Shown here one piece after another: positions 42,601-55,430 of a stretch of DNA of 64,000 nucleotides. Positions within the stretch are counted from its first letter, which is position 1, and every line of letters starts with the position of its first letter. This DNA is from Pisaster brevispinus (taxonomy: Eukaryota; Echinodermata; Asteroidea; Forcipulatida; Asteriidae). A program made the position numbers and the translations under genes. The stretch lies in the NCBI GenBank assembly GCA_023634235.1, contig JAMKCF010000001.1:16502258-16566257 (forward strand), read 5' to 3'. The notes beneath the pieces are model-generated. The model was not told the DNA's origin and did no database searches. It saw nothing but the letters and a program-made list of their open reading frames with translations.

Positions 42601-44356
42601 CATGTTCTGCTAGCATTTCATGACTTAAAGGGGCAAAAAATAAAAAAAATCATAACAAAATTATGTGATGACGTCATCATGACGTCATTTCAAAATTTGA
42701 AAGAACTTGCCAATATCCAACAACCTACCAAGTTTCAACATGATCGCACTAATACTTCGGGAGATATCCGACTTCAAAAAAGGCACCTTTAATGCCGCGT
42801 CACGTGACCCCCGATGACGTCATCGATCTGAAACTTCACACATATGATGGCTGCCTGACGGTCAACAAGTGTGTACATTTTGAAGTGATTACACAAAACT
42901 TCACACACATCTTCAAAAAGTCCATTTTGAACAGTTTTCAACCTGCCGCTAGAGGGCGCTCTTGTTTATTGGACGTCATCGGTATTTTTTTTTAAATGCA
43001 CACTCTTGCCAGACACTAACATCGTTGAAAGCATTTTCATAACTATTAGCACTTTTGAATAACGAGGCGCTTCCTGTTTCGACCGGAAGTAGAGGTCATG
43101 TGAGGTCACGCAGACTGAATAAAATGAAGACCTAATTTATCCCTATACAATCCCGCAAACAGAAACCTACGGTCTCTTGTGGCTGATTTGTTACGGATTT
43201 TCAAATATTTAAAATAGAAAACTTTTAAAATGACGTCACGTGACAGGTGATGACGTCATCATGACATCATTGTTTTAGGATCATTATTGCACCAATGCCT
43301 TTCATCCCTGAAAGTTTCATTGCAATTGCTCTTTAGGAACTATGCAAAAAGCCGCTTAGAACGAACTGTCTGAAAAATACAAATTAAAAACTAGACATAT
43401 TGCATTTGTGCACAAATGCCGAGCTGTTTCGCCTTAACTTTTTGAAATTAATCAACCGAATATGAAAGTTTTTTGTATTCAAAGCAGTTATGACATATCA
43501 ATCCTGTTTAAAAAAGAATTGGGATTATACCACGTTTTGTTAGCAATTTATGACTAAAAGGTGCAAAAAATGAAAAAATCATAAAAAATCATGTGATGCC
43601 GTAATCATGACGTCATTTCAAAATTTACAAGAACTTGCCAATATCTAACAGCCTACCAAGTTTCAACATGATCGCACTAATACTTCGGGACTTATACGGC
43701 TTAAAAAAAGGCACCTTTAATGCCGCGTCACGTGACCCCTGATGACGTCATTGATCTGAAACTCCACACATATGATGGCTGCCTGACGGTCAACATGTGT
43801 GTAAATTTTGAAGTGATTACACAAAACTTCTCCACACACATCTTCAAAAAGTCCATTTTGATCAGTTTTTAACCTGCCGCTAGAGGGCGCTTTTGTGTAT
43901 TGTGACGTCATCGGTATTTTTTTTTAATTGCCCACCCTTGCCAGACAATAACATCGTTGAAAGCAACTTCATAACTATTTCCACTTTTGAATTACAAGGC
44001 ACTTCCTGTTTCGACCGGAAGTAGAGGTCATGTGAGGTCACGCACACTGAATAAAATGAAGACCTAATTTATCCCTATACAATCCCACAAACAGAAACCT
44101 ACGGTCTCTTGTGGCTGATTTGTTACTGATTTTCAAATATTTAAAATAGAAACATTTAAGATGACGTCACGTGACAGGTGATGACATCATCATGACATCA
44201 TTGTTTTAGGATCATTATTGCACCAATGCCTTTCATCACTGAAAGTTTCATTGCAATTGCTCTTTAGGAACTATGCAAAAGGCTGCCTAGAAAGAATTGT
44301 GCGTTATGTCAATGACTTCCTGTCTGAAAAATAAAAATAAAAAAAACAATAAAAAC

Positions 44357-44523
44357 AAAAACTTTAACAAAAACAAGGGCTGTTTTGCTGCGCTTTGCTG
44401 CGAAACAGCTAAAAAAAAAACTTTAACAAAAACAAGAGCTGTTCCGCTGCGCTATGCTGCGAAACAGCTAATAAAAAAAACTTTAACGAAAACGAGCTGT
44501 TTCGCTGCGCTGCGAAACAGCTA
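44357..44523. repeat. Hairpin module array, three units (HOR copy 1)
   Basis: Three modules of actttaac-aaaac-aag followed by a stem-loop (AGCTGTTYYGC against GCGAAACAGCT) and an A-rich spacer. Units differ mainly in loop and spacer length. Confidence 0.85.
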
Positions 44524-45087
44524 AAAAAATAATAACGACATATTGCATTTGTGCACAAATGCCGAGCTGTTTCGTCATAACTTTTTCAAATTACTCAACT
44601 GAATTTGAAAGTTTTTTTTGTATTCAAAGCAGTTAAGACGTATCAAGCCTGTTTAAAAAAGAATTTGGATTATACCACGTTTTGTAAACAATTTATGACT
44701 AAAAGGTGGAAAAAAAGGAATCATAAAAAATCACGTGATGACGTCATCATGACATCATTTCAAAATTTACAAGAAATTGCCAATATCTAACAGCCTACCA
44801 AGTTTCAACATGATCGCACTAATACTTCGGGACTTATACGACTTCAAAAAAGGCACATTTAATGCCGCGTCACGTGACCCCCGATGACGTCATCGATCTG
44901 AAATTTCACACATATGATGGCTGCCTGACGGTCAACATGTGTGTAAATTTTGAAGCGAATACACAAAACTTCTCCACACACATCTTCAAAAGTCCATTTT
45001 GAACAGTTTTCAACCTGCCGCTAGAGGGCGCTCTTGTGTATTGTGACGTCATCGGTATTTTTTTTTAAATGCACTCTTGCACTCTTG

Positions 45088-45537
45088 CTAAACTCACTGG
45101 CCTCAGGCCTGCGGTCCAGTGTAAAATTCGAGCCCTGAATATTGTGTGTTTGATACATTTGATACAGTTGTGCCGCCATACAAAACCTGTGCAATCGAAT
45201 GCTTTCAAATGGTTGGTCAAAATGCAGGAAAATTTGACCAAGTGTAGGAGGGTTAAGATCATGTAAAAACGCCTCAAAGCCTCTTTAAGATAGCGTATTC
45301 TTTCTAAACTCACTAAACTCACTGGCCTCAGGCCTGCGGTCCAGTGTAAAATTCGAGCCCTGAATATTGTGTGTTTGATACATTTGATACAGTTGTGCCG
45401 CCATACAAAACCTGTGCAATCGAATGCTTTCAAATGGTTGGTCAAAATGCAGGAAAATTTGACCAAGTGTAGGAGGGTTAAGATCATGTAAAAACGCCTC
45501 AAAGCCTCTTTAAGATAGCGTATTCTTTCTAAAGACT
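45088..45537. repeat. 225-bp tandem duplication (HOR copy 1)
   Basis: Two virtually identical copies start at 45088 and 45313 with ctaaactcactgg and ctcaggcctgcgg. The 159-residue minus-strand frame with an internal protein duplication is only this repeat read through. Confidence 0.9.
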
Positions 45538-45596
45538 TTATCAAAATTGGTAAACACTCTTTTTGAGAAAATGAAGAAGAGCATCCAGTAATACTT

Positions 45597-45930
45597 GGTT
45601 CTTATAGCGTTCATACCCTGGTAGATAGATTAGGGCTCTTTGAAACAACTCTATTATTCCTGTTCATCGGGCATATTTTTAGACCATTCCTTTAACTTTC
45701 TCAACTCCCTGGGGAGCATATAAAAATTAGTGCTTAAAGGGTTCATCCAACACAGTCCTGTCTCATCCCTCTTAGGTTCCAATTTATACACCCGGGTTTA
45801 GAGAAGCAATTATGGTTATGTGCCTTGCTCATGGACAGAAGTGTCATGACCGGGATTCGAACCCACACTCTTTAGATTTAACTATCAGAACTTGAGTCCG
45901 ATGCAGTAAACCACTCGGCCATGGTACACC
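45597..45930 (-). mobile_element. tRNA-derived SINE, minus orientation (HOR copy 1)
   Basis: On the minus strand: A box tggccgagtgg, B box ggttcgaatcc, central tatgctccccagggagttga and a tail ending near ctataagaac. Same layout as the SINE at 39936 but clearly diverged from it. Confidence 0.85.
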
Positions 45931-46396
45931 ACAAAGGTTACCTAAGGTCATTTTGTTTTGGTTTTTTTTTTCCCAGCAGTGGGTTTGCTAGACCAGCCCC
46001 TCTAACCCCTTCTGTCCCTCCAGGGGCAAATTGGATAGAGGAAGAGGTCAGTAGTTGCAAGTTTTTGCTGTTGTGTGTGTCTATACACACTGATGGAAGA
46101 ACAGATTTTATAGGATGACCAGACATTTTAAATTCATTAGTATATAATACAACACTCTCACACACAAGGTTGGGGAGACACTTCCTGAGAGCAACTTGTT
46201 ATGAAAATTCCTTGAACAGGAAGTGAACGAACAGTCACAAGATTTATTGTTGTCTTGTATTGTGCTCGTATGACAAAAGGACGGTTCTTTTCAGAGGCAA
46301 CCCAGGCTTTGTTAATTACATTCTGATTTCTATCTTCACGTTTCTAATAATCGCCACAAGGTTACAAAAATCCCTGGACACCATTTAACTAATGAG

Positions 46397-46739
46397 AGCC
46401 AGTTTACACTAGATCCAGAAAGGTGGATCAGACACAGATCTGATCCTGCAATGTGGATTAACAGCTAGTGTAAATGCAAAAAAAAAAGCAGGATCAGACC
46501 CCGTTCCAGATCCTGCAATTCTAATCCACCTTTTGAGCAGAGTTGAAACCCTGCAATTGGTGGATCAGATCTGGCAAACTGGATTCCAGAAACAAGTGTA
46601 AACGCAAAGGTGGATCAGACACTTGCAATTCAATGTGGTCATTGCTAGGAATGGCTGTTTTTTTGCATGTGTTTATTTGTGTGACTGAGCTGTGATTGAA
46701 ATGTGGGATGAGAGTTGGATCAAGCACTGGTGTAAACAA
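46397..46739. mobile_element. MITE-like element with gtttacac ends (HOR copy 1)
   Basis: Ends are agccagtttacactagatcc and, inverted, gttggatcaagcactggtgtaaac. Inside are many ggtggatcaga and tgatcctgcaa phrases in both orientations, giving dispersed inverted repeats. No transposase. Satellite sequence resumes directly after the right end. Confidence 0.65.
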
Positions 46740-49333
46740 GACACGTTTTGTTAGCAATTTATGACTAAAAGGTGCAAAAAATGAAAAAATCATAAAAAAT
46801 CATGTGATGCCGTAATCATGACGTCATTTCAAAATTTACAAGAACTTGCCAATATCTAACAGCCTACCAAGTTTCAACATGATCGCACTAATACTTCGGG
46901 ACTTATACGGCTTAAAAAAAGGCACCTTTAATGCCGCGACACGTGACCCCTGATGACGTCATTGATCTGAAACTCCACACATATGATGGCTGCCTGACGG
47001 TCAACATGTGTGTAAATTTTGAAGTGATTACACAAAACTTCTCCACACACATCTTCAAAAAGTCCATTTTGATCAGTTTTTAACCTGCCGCTAGAGGGCG
47101 CTTTTGTGTATTGTGACGTCATCGGTATTTTTTTTTAATTGCCCACCCTTGCCAGACAATAACATCGTTGAAAGCAACTTCATAACTATTTCCACTTTTG
47201 AATTACAAGGCACTTCCTGTTTCGACCGGAAGTAGAGGTCATGTGAGGTCACGCACACTGAATAAAATGAAGACCTAATTTATCCCTATACAATCCCACA
47301 AACAGAAACCTACGGTCTCTTGTGGCTGATTTGTTACTGATTTTCAAATATTTAAAATAGAAACATTTAAGATGACGTCACGTGACAGGTGATGACGTCA
47401 TCATGACCTCATTTTTTTGAGATCATTATTGCACCAATGCCTTTCATCACTGAAAGTTTCATTGCAATTGCTCTTTAGGAACTATGCAAAAAGCCGCTTT
47501 GACCGAACGTGTGTTATGTCAATAGCCTTTTTTACTGAAACAGACAAATAAAAAAAATAACTAGACATATTGCATTTTTGCACAAATGCCGAGCTGTTTC
47601 GCCATAACTTTTTCAAATTACTCAATTGAATATGAAAGTTGTTTGTATTCAAAACAGTAATGATGTATCAAGCCTGTTTTAAAAAGAATTTGGATTATAC
47701 CACGTTTTGTTAGCAATTTATGACTTAAAGGGGCAAAAAACGAAAAAAATCATTAAAAATCATGTGATGACGTCATCACGACGTCATTTCAGAATTTACA
47801 AGAACTTGCCAATATCTAACGACCTACCAAGTTTCAACATGATCGCACTTATACTTCGGGAGATATACGACTTCAAAAAACGCACCTTTAATGCCGCGTC
47901 ACGTGACCCCCGATGACGTCATTGATCTGAAATTTCACACATATGATGGCTGCTCGACGATCAACATGTGTGTAAATTTTGAAGTGAATACACAAAATTT
48001 CACCACACACATCTTCAAAAAGTCCATTTTGATCAGTTTTCAACCTGCCGCTAGAGGGCGCTCTTGTGTGTTGTGACGTCATCGGTATTTTTTTTAATTA
48101 CCCACCCTTGCCAGACACTAACATCGTTGAAAGCATTTTCATAACTATTTCCACTTTTGAATTACAAAGCACTTCCTGTTTAGACCGGAAGTAGAGGTCA
48201 TGTGAGGTCACGCACACTGAATAAAATGAAGACCTAATTTATCCCCACCCAATCCCGCAAACAGAAACCTACGGTCTCTTGTGGTTGATTTGATATAGAT
48301 TTTCAAATATTAAAAAAAAGGAAACTTTAAGATGACGTCATCATGACATAATTGTTTTAAAATCATCATTGCACCAATGCCTTTCATCACTGAAAGTTTC
48401 ATTGCAATTGCTCTTTAGGAACTATGCAAAAAGCCGCTTAGAAGGAATTTTGTCTGAAAAATACAAATAAAAAAATAAAAAAATAATATGAAAACTAGAC
48501 ATATTGCATTTGTGCACAAATGCCGAGCTGTTTCGCCATAACTTTTTCAAAAAATCATAAAAAATCATGTGATGACGTCATGATGACGTCATTTCAGAAT
48601 TTACAAGAACTTGCCAATATCCAACAACCTACCAAGTTTCAACATGATCGCATTAACACTTAGGGAGATATATACAACATTAAAAAAGGCACCTTTAATG
48701 CCGCGTCACGTGACCCCTGATGACGTCATCGATCTGAAATTTCACACATATGATGGCTGCCTGACGATCAACATGGATGTAAATTTTGAAGTGATTACAC
48801 AAAACTTCACCACACACATCTTCAAAAAGTCCATTTTGAACAGTTTTCAACCTGCCGCTAGAGGGCGCTCTTGTGTGTTGTGACGTCATCGGTATTTTTT
48901 TTAATTACCCACCCTTGCCAGACAATAACATCGTTGAAAGCAACTTCATGATTATTTCCACTTTTGAAAAACGAGGCACTTCCTGTTTCGACCGGAAGTA
49001 GAGGTCATGCGAGGTCACGCCTACTGAATAAAATGAAGACCTAATTTATCCCTATACAATCCTGCAAACAGAAACCTACGGTCTCTTGTGGCTGATTTGT
49101 TACAGATTTTCAAATATTTAAAATATAAACCTTTAAAATGAAGTCACGTGACAGGTGATGACGTCATCATGACATCATTGTTTTAGGATCATTATTGCAC
49201 CAATGCCTTTCATCACTGAAAGTTTCATTGCAATTGCTCTTTAGGAACTATGCAAAAGGCTGCCTAGAAAGAATTGTGCGTTATGTCAATGACTTCCTGT
49301 CTGAAAAATAAAAATAAAAAAAACAATAAAAAC

Positions 49334-49500
49334 AAAAACTTTAACAAAAACAAGGGCTGTTTTGCTGCGCTTTGCTGCGAAACAGCTAAAAAAAAAACTT
49401 TAACAAAAACAAGAGCTGTTCCGCTGCGCTATGCTGCGAAACAGCTAATAAAAAAAACTTTAACGAAAACGAGCTGTTTCGCTGCGCTGCGAAACAGCTA
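49334..49500. repeat. Hairpin module array, three units (HOR copy 2)
   Basis: Same as 44357-44523, displaced by 4,977 bp. Confidence 0.85.
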
Positions 49501-50064
49501 AAAAAATAATAACGACATATTGCATTTGTGCACAAATGCCGAGCTGTTTCGTCATAACTTTTTCAAATTACTCAACTGAATTTGAAAGTTTTTTTTGTAT
49601 TCAAAGCAGTTAAGACGTATCAAGCCTGTTTAAAAAAGAATTTGGATTATACCACGTTTTGTAAACAATTTATGACTAAAAGGTGGAAAAAAAGGAATCA
49701 TAAAAAATCACGTGATGACGTCATCATGACATCATTTCAAAATTTACAAGAAATTGCCAATATCTAACAGCCTACCAAGTTTCAACATGATCGCACTAAT
49801 ACTTCGGGACTTATACGACTTCAAAAAAGGCACATTTAATGCCGCGTCACGTGACCCCCGATGACGTCATCGATCTGAAATTTCACACATATGATGGCTG
49901 CCTGACGGTCAACATGTGTGTAAATTTTGAAGCGAATACACAAAACTTCTCCACACACATCTTCAAAAGTCCATTTTGAACAGTTTTCAACCTGCCGCTA
50001 GAGGGCGCTCTTGTGTATTGTGACGTCATCGGTATTTTTTTTTAAATGCACTCTTGCACTCTTG

Positions 50065-50514
50065 CTAAACTCACTGGCCTCAGGCCTGCGGTCCAGTGTA
50101 AAATTCGAGCCCTGAATATTGTGTGTTTGATACATTTGATACAGTTGTGCCGCCATACAAAACCTGTGCAATCGAATGCTTTCAAATGGTTGGTCAAAAT
50201 GCAGGAAAATTTGACCAAGTGTAGGAGGGTTAAGATCATGTAAAAACGCCTCAAAGCCTCTTTAAGATAGCGTATTCTTTCTAAACTCACTAAACTCACT
50301 GGCCTCAGGCCTGCGGTCCAGTGTAAAATTCGAGCCCTGAATATTGTGTGTTTGATACATTTGATACAGTTGTGCCGCCATACAAAACCTGTGCAATCGA
50401 ATGCTTTCAAATGGTTGGTCAAAATGCAGGAAAATTTGACCAAGTGTAGGAGGGTTAAGATCATGTAAAAACGCCTCAAAGCCTCTTTAAGATAGCGTAT
50501 TCTTTCTAAAGACT
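50065..50514. repeat. 225-bp tandem duplication (HOR copy 2)
   Basis: Same structure 4,977 bp downstream. Confidence 0.9.
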
Positions 50515-50573
50515 TTATCAAAATTGGTAAACACTCTTTTTGAGAAAATGAAGAAGAGCATCCAGTAATACTT

Positions 50574-50907
50574 GGTTCTTATAGCGTTCATACCCTGGTA
50601 GATAGATTAGGGCTCTTTGAAACAACTCTATTATTCCTGTTCATCGGGCATATTTTTAGACCATTCCTTTAACTTTCTCAACTCCCTGGGGAGCATATAA
50701 AAATTAGTGCTTAAAGGGTTCATCCAACACAGTCCTGTCTCATCCCTCTTAGGTTCCAATTTATACACCCGGGTTTAGAGAAGCAATTATGGTTATGTGC
50801 CTTGCTCATGGACAGAAGTGTCATGACCGGGATTCGAACCCACACTCTTTAGATTTAACTATCAGAACTTGAGTCCGATGCAGTAAACCACTCGGCCATG
50901 GTACACC
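50574..50907 (-). mobile_element. tRNA-derived SINE, minus orientation (HOR copy 2)
   Basis: Identical in position within the 4,977-bp unit; duplicated with it, not separately inserted. Confidence 0.85.
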
Positions 50908-51373
50908 ACAAAGGTTACCTAAGGTCATTTTGTTTTGGTTTTTTTTTTCCCAGCAGTGGGTTTGCTAGACCAGCCCCTCTAACCCCTTCTGTCCCTCCAG
51001 GGGCAAATTGGATAGAGGAAGAGGTCAGTAGTTGCAAGTTTTTGCTGTTGTGTGTGTCTATACACACTGATGGAAGAACAGATTTTATAGGATGACCAGA
51101 CATTTTAAATTCATTAGTATATAATACAACACTCTCACACACAAGGTTGGGGAGACACTTCCTGAGAGCAACTTGTTATGAAAATTCCTTGAACAGGAAG
51201 TGAACGAACAGTCACAAGATTTATTGTTGTCTTGTATTGTGCTCGTATGACAAAAGGACGGTTCTTTTCAGAGGCAACCCAGGCTTTGTTAATTACATTC
51301 TGATTTCTATCTTCACGTTTCTAATAATCGCCACAAGGTTACAAAAATCCCTGGACACCATTTAACTAATGAG

Positions 51374-51716
51374 AGCCAGTTTACACTAGATCCAGAAAGG
51401 TGGATCAGACACAGATCTGATCCTGCAATGTGGATTAACAGCTAGTGTAAATGCAAAAAAAAAAGCAGGATCAGACCCCGTTCCAGATCCTGCAATTCTA
51501 ATCCACCTTTTGAGCAGAGTTGAAACCCTGCAATTGGTGGATCAGATCTGGCAAACTGGATTCCAGAAACAAGTGTAAACGCAAAGGTGGATCAGACACT
51601 TGCAATTCAATGTGGTCATTGCTAGGAATGGCTGTTTTTTTGCATGTGTTTATTTGTGTGACTGAGCTGTGATTGAAATGTGGGATGAGAGTTGGATCAA
51701 GCACTGGTGTAAACAA
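51374..51716. mobile_element. MITE-like element with gtttacac ends (HOR copy 2)
   Basis: Duplicate of 46397-46739 carried in the second higher-order unit. Confidence 0.65.
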
Positions 51717-54136
51717 GACACGTTTTGTTAGCAATTTATGACTAAAAGGTGCAAAAAATGAAAAAATCATAAAAAATCATGTGATGCCGTAATCATGACG
51801 TCATTTCAAAATTTACAAGAACTTGCCAATATCTAACAGCCTACCAAGTTTCAACATGATCGCACTAATACTTCGGGACTTATACGGCTTAAAAAAAGGC
51901 ACCTTTAATGCCGCGTCACGTGACCCCTGATGACGTCATTGATCTGAAACTCCACACATATGATGGCTGCCTGACGGTCAACATGTGTGTAAATTTTGAA
52001 GTGATTACACAAAACTTCTCCACACACATCTTCAAAAAGTCCATTTTGATCAGTTTTTAACCTGCCGCTAGAGGGCGCTTTTGTGTATTGTGACGTCATC
52101 GGTATTTTTTTTTAATTGCCCACCCTTGCCAGACAATAACATCGTTGAAAGCAACTTCATAACTATTTCCACTTTTGAATTACAAGGCACTTCCTGTTTC
52201 GACCGGAAGTAGAGGTCATGTGAGGTCACGCACACTGAATAAAATGAAGACCTAATTTATCCCTATACAATCCCACAAACAGAAACCTACGGTCTCTTGT
52301 GGCTGATTTGTTACTGATTTTCAAATATTTAAAATAGAAACATTTAAGATGACGTCACATGACAGGTGATGACGTCATCATGACCTCATTTTTTTGAGAT
52401 CATTATTGCACCAATGCCTTTCATCACTGAAAGTTTCATTGCAATTGCTTTTTAGGAACTATGCAAAAAGCCGCTTTGACCGAACGTGTGTTATGTCAAT
52501 AGCCTTTTTTACTGAAACAGACAAATAAAAAAAATAACTAGACATATTGCATTTTTGCACAAATGCCGAGCTGTTTCGCCATAACTTTTTCAAATTACTC
52601 AATTGAATATGAAAGTTGTTTGTATTCAAAACAGTAATGATGTATCAAGCCTGTTTTAAAAAGAATTTGGATTATACCACGTTTTGTTAGCAATTTATGA
52701 CTTAAAGGGGCAAAAAACGAAAAAAATCATTAAAAATCATGTGATGACGTCATCACGACGTCATTTCAGAATTTACAAGAACTTGCCAATATCTAACGAC
52801 CTACCAAGTTTCAACATGATCGCACTTATACTTCGGGAGATATACGACTTCAAAAAACGCACCTTTAATGCCGCGTCACGTGACCCCCGATGACGTCATT
52901 GATCTGAAATTTCACACATATGATGGCTGCTCGACGATCAACATGTGTGTAAATTTTGAAGTGAATACACAAAATTTCACCACACACATCTTCAAAAAGT
53001 CCATTTTGATCAGTTTTCAACCTGCCGCTAGAGGGCGCTCTTGTGTGTTGTGACGTCATCGGTATTTTTTTTAATTACCCACCCTTGCCAGACAATAACA
53101 TCGTTGAAAGCAACTTCATAACTATTTCCACTTTTGAATTACAAAGCACTTCCTGTTTAGACCGGAAGTAGAGGTCATGTGAGGTCACGCACACTGAATA
53201 AAATGAAGACCTAATTTATCCCCACCCAATCCCGCAAACAGAAACCTACGGTCTCTTGTGGTTGATTTGATATAGATTTTCAAATATTAAAAAAAAGGAA
53301 ACTTTAAGATGACGTCATCATGACATAATTGTTTTAAAATCATCATTGCACCAATGCCTTTCATCACTGAAAGTTTCATTGCAATTGCTCTTTAGGAACT
53401 ATGCAAAAAGCCGCTTAGAACGAATTTTGTCTGAAAAATACAAATAAAAAAAAAAATAATAATAATAAACTAGACATATTGCATTTGTGCACAAATGCCG
53501 AGCTGTTTCGCCATAACTTTTTCAAAAAATCATAAAAAATCATGTGATGTCGTCATGATGACGTCATTTCAGAATTTACAAGAACTTGCCAATATCCAAC
53601 AACCTACCAAGTTTCAACATGATCGCATTAACACTTAGGGAGATATATACAACATTAAAAAAGGCACCTTTAATGCCGCGTCACGTGACCCCCGATGACG
53701 TCATCGATCTGAAATTTCACACATATGATGGCTGCCTGACGATCAACATGGATGTAAATTTTGAAGTGATTACACAAAACTTCACCACACACATCTTCAA
53801 AAAGTCCATTTTGAACAGTTTTCAACCTGCCGCTAGAGGGCGCTCTTGTGTGTTGTGACGTCATCGGTATTTTTTTTAATTACCCACCCTTGCCAGACAA
53901 TAACATCGTTGAAAGCAACTTCATGATTATTTCCACTTTTGAAAAACGAGGCACTTCCTGTTTCGACCGGAAGTAGAGGTCATGCGAGGTCACGCCTACT
54001 GAATAAAATGAAGACCTAATTTATCCCTATACAATCCTGCAAACAGAAACCTACGGTCTCTTGTGGCTGATTTGTTACAGATTTTCAAATATTTAAAATA
54101 TAAACCTTTAAAATGAAGTCACGTGACAGGTGATGA

Positions 54137-55020
54137 CGTCATCATGACATCATTGTTTTAGGATCATTATTGCACCAATGCCTTTCATCACTGAAAGTTT
54201 CATTGCAATTGCTCTTTAGGAACTATGCAAAAGGCTGCCTAGAAAGAATTGTGCGTTATGTCAATGACTTCCTGTCTGAAAAATAAAAATAAAAAAAACA
54301 ATAAAAACAAAAACTTTAACAAAAACAAGGGCTGTTTCGCTGCGCTTTGCTGCGAAACAGCTAAAAAAAAAACTTTAACGAAAACAAGAGCTGTTCCGCT
54401 GCGCTATGCTGCGAAACAGCTAATAAAAAAAACTTTAACGAAAACGAGCTGTTTCGCTGCGCTGCGAAACAGCTAAAAAAATAATAACGACATATTGCAT
54501 TTGTGCACAAATGCCGAGCTGTTTCGTCATAACTTTTTCAAATTACTCAACTGAATTTGAAAGTTTTTTTTGTATTCAAAGCAGTTAAGACGTATCAAGC
54601 CTGTTTAAAAAAGAATTTGGATTATACCACGTTTTGTAAACAATTTATGACTAAAAGGTGGAAAAAAAGGAATCATAAAAAATCACGTGATGACGTCATC
54701 ATGACATCATTTCAAAATTTACAAGAAATTGCCAATATCTAACAGCCTACCAAGTTTCAACATGATCGCACTAATACTTCGGGACTTATACGACTTCAAA
54801 AAAGGCACATTTAATGCCGCGTCACGTGACCCCCGATGACGTCATCGATCTGAAATTTCACACATATGATGGCTGCCTGACGGTCAACATGTGTGTAAAT
54901 TTTGAAGCGAATACACAAAACTTCTCCACACACATCTTCAAAAAGTCCATTTTGAACAGTTTTCAACCTGCCGCTAGAGGGCGCTCTTGTGTATTGTGAC
55001 GTCATCGGTATTTTTTTTTA
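54137..55020. repeat. 4,977-bp higher-order repeat, partial third copy
   Basis: Matches the start of copies 1 and 2 through aaatgcactcttgc. At that point copies 1 and 2 enter the composite block, whereas here the ordinary monomer sequence continues (cagacactaacatcg). Confidence 0.85.
54309..54475. repeat. Hairpin module array, three units (HOR copy 3)
   Basis: Third instance of the same array. The first stem here reads gctgtttcgctg, closer to a perfect stem than the earlier copies. Confidence 0.85.
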
Positions 55021-55430
55021 AATGCACTCTTGCCAGACACTAACATCGTTGAAAGCGTTTTCATAACATTTAGCACTTTTGAATTACGAGGCACTTCCGG
55101 TTTCGACCGGAAGTAGAGGTCATGTGAGGTCACGCACACTGAATAAAATGAAGACCTAACTTATCCCTATACAATCCCAAACAGAAACCTACGGTCTCTT
55201 GTGGCTGATTTGTTACGGTTTTTCAAATATTTAAAATGGAAAACTTTTAAAATGACGTCACGTGACAGGTGATGACGTCATCATGACATCATTTTTTAGG
55301 ATCAGTATTGCACCAATGCCTTTCATCCCTGAAAGTTTCATTGCAATTGCTCTTTAGGAACTATGCAAAAAGCCGCTAAGAACGAATTGTCTGAAAAATA
55401 CAAATTAAAAACAAAATAATAAAAACAAAA

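Larger units (their letters stand above)
44185..49161. repeat. 4,977-bp higher-order repeat, copy 1
   Basis: Holds four monomers with spacings 1141, 2071, 958 and 807 bp, summing to 4,977. The 2,071-bp monomer is enlarged by a composite block of a 225-bp duplication, a SINE and a MITE. Copy 2 is almost identical. Confidence 0.9.
49162..54136. repeat. 4,977-bp higher-order repeat, copy 2
   Basis: Same monomer order as copy 1, about 2 bp shorter, with only scattered substitutions. The near-identity points to recent unequal exchange between monomers, or an assembly duplicate. Confidence 0.9.
42600..55430. repeat. Eleven-monomer satellite rich in TGACGTCA palindromes
   Basis: The phrase gccgcgtcacgtgacccc marks monomers near 42793, 43722, 44863, 46934 (one-base variant), 47892, 48699, 49840, 51911, 52869, 53674 and 54815. 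Monomers of about 0.8-1.1 kb hold the palindrome GCATTTGTGCACAAATGC, a gagctgtttcg phrase, several TGACGTCA sites and an aagtttcaacatgatcgca block. No gene is present. The many 60-90-residue frames (for example MPRHVTPDDVIDLK) are repeats of the same non-coding DNA. Confidence 0.9.

Noticed and set aside
45065..45544. 159-residue minus-strand frame (and copy at 50042-50521)
   Set aside because: Read-through of the 225-bp tandem duplication in satellite DNA; no known domain.
46521..46793. 90-residue minus-strand frame (and copy at 51498-51770)
   Set aside because: Lies inside the MITE-like element and crosses its boundary into satellite DNA.
42792..54999. Recurring 61-90-residue frames starting MPRHVTPDDVIDLK or MTSQYTKAPSSGRL
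   Set aside because: Opposite strands of the same non-coding satellite monomer; both strands open, no third-position bias seen, palindromic CRE sites create the shared peptides.
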